Shown here: piece by piece, positions 4,485 through 5,674 of the stretch
How positions within the stretch are numbered: position 1 is the first letter of the stretch
How the letters are laid out: each line of letters begins with the position of its first letter
Source of the DNA: Planctomycetes bacterium RBG_13_46_10
GTDB lineage: Bacteria > Planctomycetota > Phycisphaerae > Sedimentisphaerales > Anaerobacaceae
Direction: 5' to 3'
Length of the DNA: 5,674 nt
NCBI GenBank assembly: GCA_001824645.1
Contig: MHYD01000064.1
Span: 3,369 to 9,042 of the forward strand
Position numbers and translations under genes: made by a program
Notes under the pieces: model-generated
Told to the model about the DNA's origin: nothing
The model's database searches: none
What the model saw: the letters and a program-made list of their open reading frames with translations, nothing else

Positions 4485-5561
4485 ATGCCAAAAAGAGTTA
4501 TTGCGATATGTATTGTGACTTTGCTTTCATTTAGTACGGGTTTAAATGCCCAGCTCGCCCAGTTCACCTTGGTGACTCATCCCGGCGGATTTCCAAACCA
4601 TATCCTGAAAGCGGGCATTGCAGCAGGAACTGAGCAGGTCAAAGGTGAACGTGCTTATGTTGGTATGGGTATCAAGTTGGACCCAATACCTTTACCTGAT
4701 TTATTGAGAAAGCATCTTGGTCTTTCACCCGATCAGGGTATAAGGATAATCAATATATATCGTGATTCTCCTGCGGATAAAGCCGGTCTTGAGAGAGATG
4801 ATATTATAATCGGTTTTCAAGGTAAAGATTTGAATAGTAACAGTGAATTGGTAAGCGCGGTACGTCAAGCCGGCGTAGGTGCGGAAGTCTCTCTTGAAGT
4901 TATCCATTTGGGTCAACGTAAAACCGTCGAATTAAAGCTCGAAGCTGTTAACGGCAAGGTTGACTTGAAGTATCCACCTGAACCGGAATCAGAGGTTCTC
5001 TGGCGTCCTAATAAAGTTTATAAACTCCCGCCGGGAGAAGGTAAGTGGATAGAAATTCCTTTTGATGAATTGCCGGGTGATTTAAATGTTAACATCACAA
5101 TGCCCTCTGGGGGGGATGGCATGCCGGAATTACTAAATGAAGTGTACTTATATCACTTTTCCCAAAATGATGAGACTTATACCATCACGATTAATGGCAA
5201 TCCTAACAAGGATGATACCGAGATTACTGTTCGTGTCGGTAAAACTGAGTACAAGACAGAAGTTGGAGCAATAAATCAATTACCCGAGAAATATCGTGCC
5301 AGTGTGGAGGAATCTGTTGATAAGGCACGTAAAACCTCACGAGAAAGAATAGTAGAGCAGAAGGTTAATATAGATAAAAAAGAAAATTTCCCCTTCAGTG
5401 GTCCGGTACAGCCCGCTGGATCAGATGAAAAGGTTTTTGTGAGGATAGAAAAACAAATGCTCGAGTTTCAGAATCGTTTGGAAAAGCTTGAAGAACGGCA
5501 GAGGGATTTCTTCGAGCGGTTGTCGGATAAACTTGCTATGCAGGAGTCCAAAAAACCATAA
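4485..5561 (+). CDS. Secreted PDZ-domain protein with C-terminal coiled coil
   Basis: The ATG at 4485 is preferred over the in-frame TTG at 4461 because AAGGA (4472-4476) lies 8 bases before it and the protein then starts with a signal peptide (MPKR, hydrophobic core about 5-18, likely cleavage after NA at 22, Gln at +1). It has 358 residues. A PDZ domain covers about 58-155: YVGMGI, then the ligand-groove region and IINIYRDSPADKAGLERDDIIIGFQGKDL (88-116), the classic 'SPA.KAGL..GD.I' segment of bacterial HtrA/CtpA/RseP-type PDZ domains. No protease triad or membrane-protease motif accompanies it, so it is a stand-alone binding module. A middle region of about 160-265 is rich in beta-like stretches, and a charged coiled coil closes the protein (about 315-350). 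It lies 38 bases after the putative anti-sigma gene and shares its operon. A role in sensing or bridging on the periplasmic side is inferred. Confidence 0.9.
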   Translation: MPKRVIAICIVTLLSFSTGLNAQLAQFTLVTHPGGFPNHILKAGIAAGTEQVKGERAYVGMGIKLDPIPLPDLLRKHLGLSPDQGIRIINIYRDSPADKAGLERDDIIIGFQGKDLNSNSELVSAVRQAGVGAEVSLEVIHLGQRKTVELKLEAVNGKVDLKYPPEPESEVLWRPNKVYKLPPGEGKWIEIPFDELPGDLNVNITMPSGGDGMPELLNEVYLYHFSQNDETYTITINGNPNKDDTEITVRVGKTEYKTEVGAINQLPEKYRASVEESVDKARKTSRERIVEQKVNIDKKENFPFSGPVQPAGSDEKVFVRIEKQMLEFQNRLEKLEERQRDFFERLSDKLAMQESKKP

Positions 5562-5618
5562 AAACCGGAAAAGACAAAAGATAATACCCTTCCCCCCACG
5601 CGTGCTTTTTGCATTGCG

Positions 5619-5660
5619 AAGGGACAAATCGGCTATCAGCCGATTTGTCCCTTGTTTTTA
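5619..5660 (+). terminator. Strong intrinsic terminator of the sigma-membrane protein-PDZ operon
   Basis: AAGGGACAAATCGGCT (5619-5634) and AGCCGATTTGTCCCTT (5638-5653) form a perfect 16-bp stem with the 3-base loop ATC, followed by GTTTTTA. It lies about 60 bases after the PDZ stop codon. CCCTT(C) at 5587-5592 could pair instead with (G)AAGGG at 5618-5623, which would open the base of the stem. That alternative is weak, and plain termination is the simple reading. Confidence 0.92.
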
Positions 5661-5666
5661 TTGACA
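5661..5666 (+). promoter_or_regulatory. Possible -35 box of a downstream promoter at the window edge
   Basis: A perfect TTGACA directly follows the terminator T-tract. The -10 position would fall outside the window, so only half of a promoter is seen. Its place right after a terminator fits the start of a new transcription unit. Confidence 0.3.
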
Positions 5667-5674
5667 GTTCCGCA

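Noticed and set aside
5587..5623. Antiterminator/attenuator pairing CCCTTC with GAAGGG before the last terminator
   Set aside because: The alternative stem is 5-6 bp, against 16 bp for the terminator, so it would not compete; no leader-peptide logic is present.
1..5674. CRISPR array, tRNA, rRNA, transposase or integrase
   Set aside because: I saw no regularly spaced repeats, cloverleaf-like sequence, rRNA segments or transposase/integrase motifs on either strand.

Overview
The window looks like chromosomal DNA from a bacterium of moderate to low GC. The style of its proteins suggests Planctomycetota, perhaps a Phycisphaerae/Sedimentisphaerales-like lineage. Those traits are small secreted Q/E/K/R-rich coiled-coil proteins, an ECF sigma factor followed by a membrane protein that lacks zinc ligands, and a stand-alone secreted PDZ protein. 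This assignment rests on general resemblance, not on a marker gene. All convincing genes are on the + strand.

Left part (1-2299): three consecutive members of one family of secreted, coiled-coil, low-complexity proteins. The first is cut by the window start; the other two are complete and have nearly identical signal-peptide layouts. Each complete member carries two copies of a Q-rich helical module about 51-52 residues apart, then a conserved 'LAxKENAxxTAxxIExII'-like helix and a Gly/Gln- or Pro/Lys-rich tail. They are separated by gene-free stretches of about 330 bases that hold candidate promoters and hairpins, so they look like tandem paralogues transcribed separately. The leader of the third gene is unusually rich in predicted hairpins. 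The function of the family is unknown; a weak resemblance to Spy/CpxP-type periplasmic proteins (LTxxQ-like 'LSEEER') is only a suggestion.

Middle (2536-3117): a compact FMN-dependent nitroreductase-family protein behind an excellent extended -10 promoter. It appears to be a single-gene unit.

Right part (3305-5561): a three-gene operon-like cluster. It encodes an ECF-type sigma factor, a single-pass membrane protein with the layout of an anti-sigma factor but no zinc ligands, and a secreted PDZ protein with a C-terminal coiled coil. It ends in a strong intrinsic terminator with a 16-bp perfect stem. The likely logic is that the membrane protein holds the sigma factor inactive at the inner membrane and that the exported PDZ protein works on the periplasmic side. 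The sigma gene carries a perfect 15-bp inverted repeat exactly in the linker between its two domains, the most striking DNA-level signal in the window. Whether this sigma factor controls the neighbouring secreted paralogues cannot be told from sequence alone.
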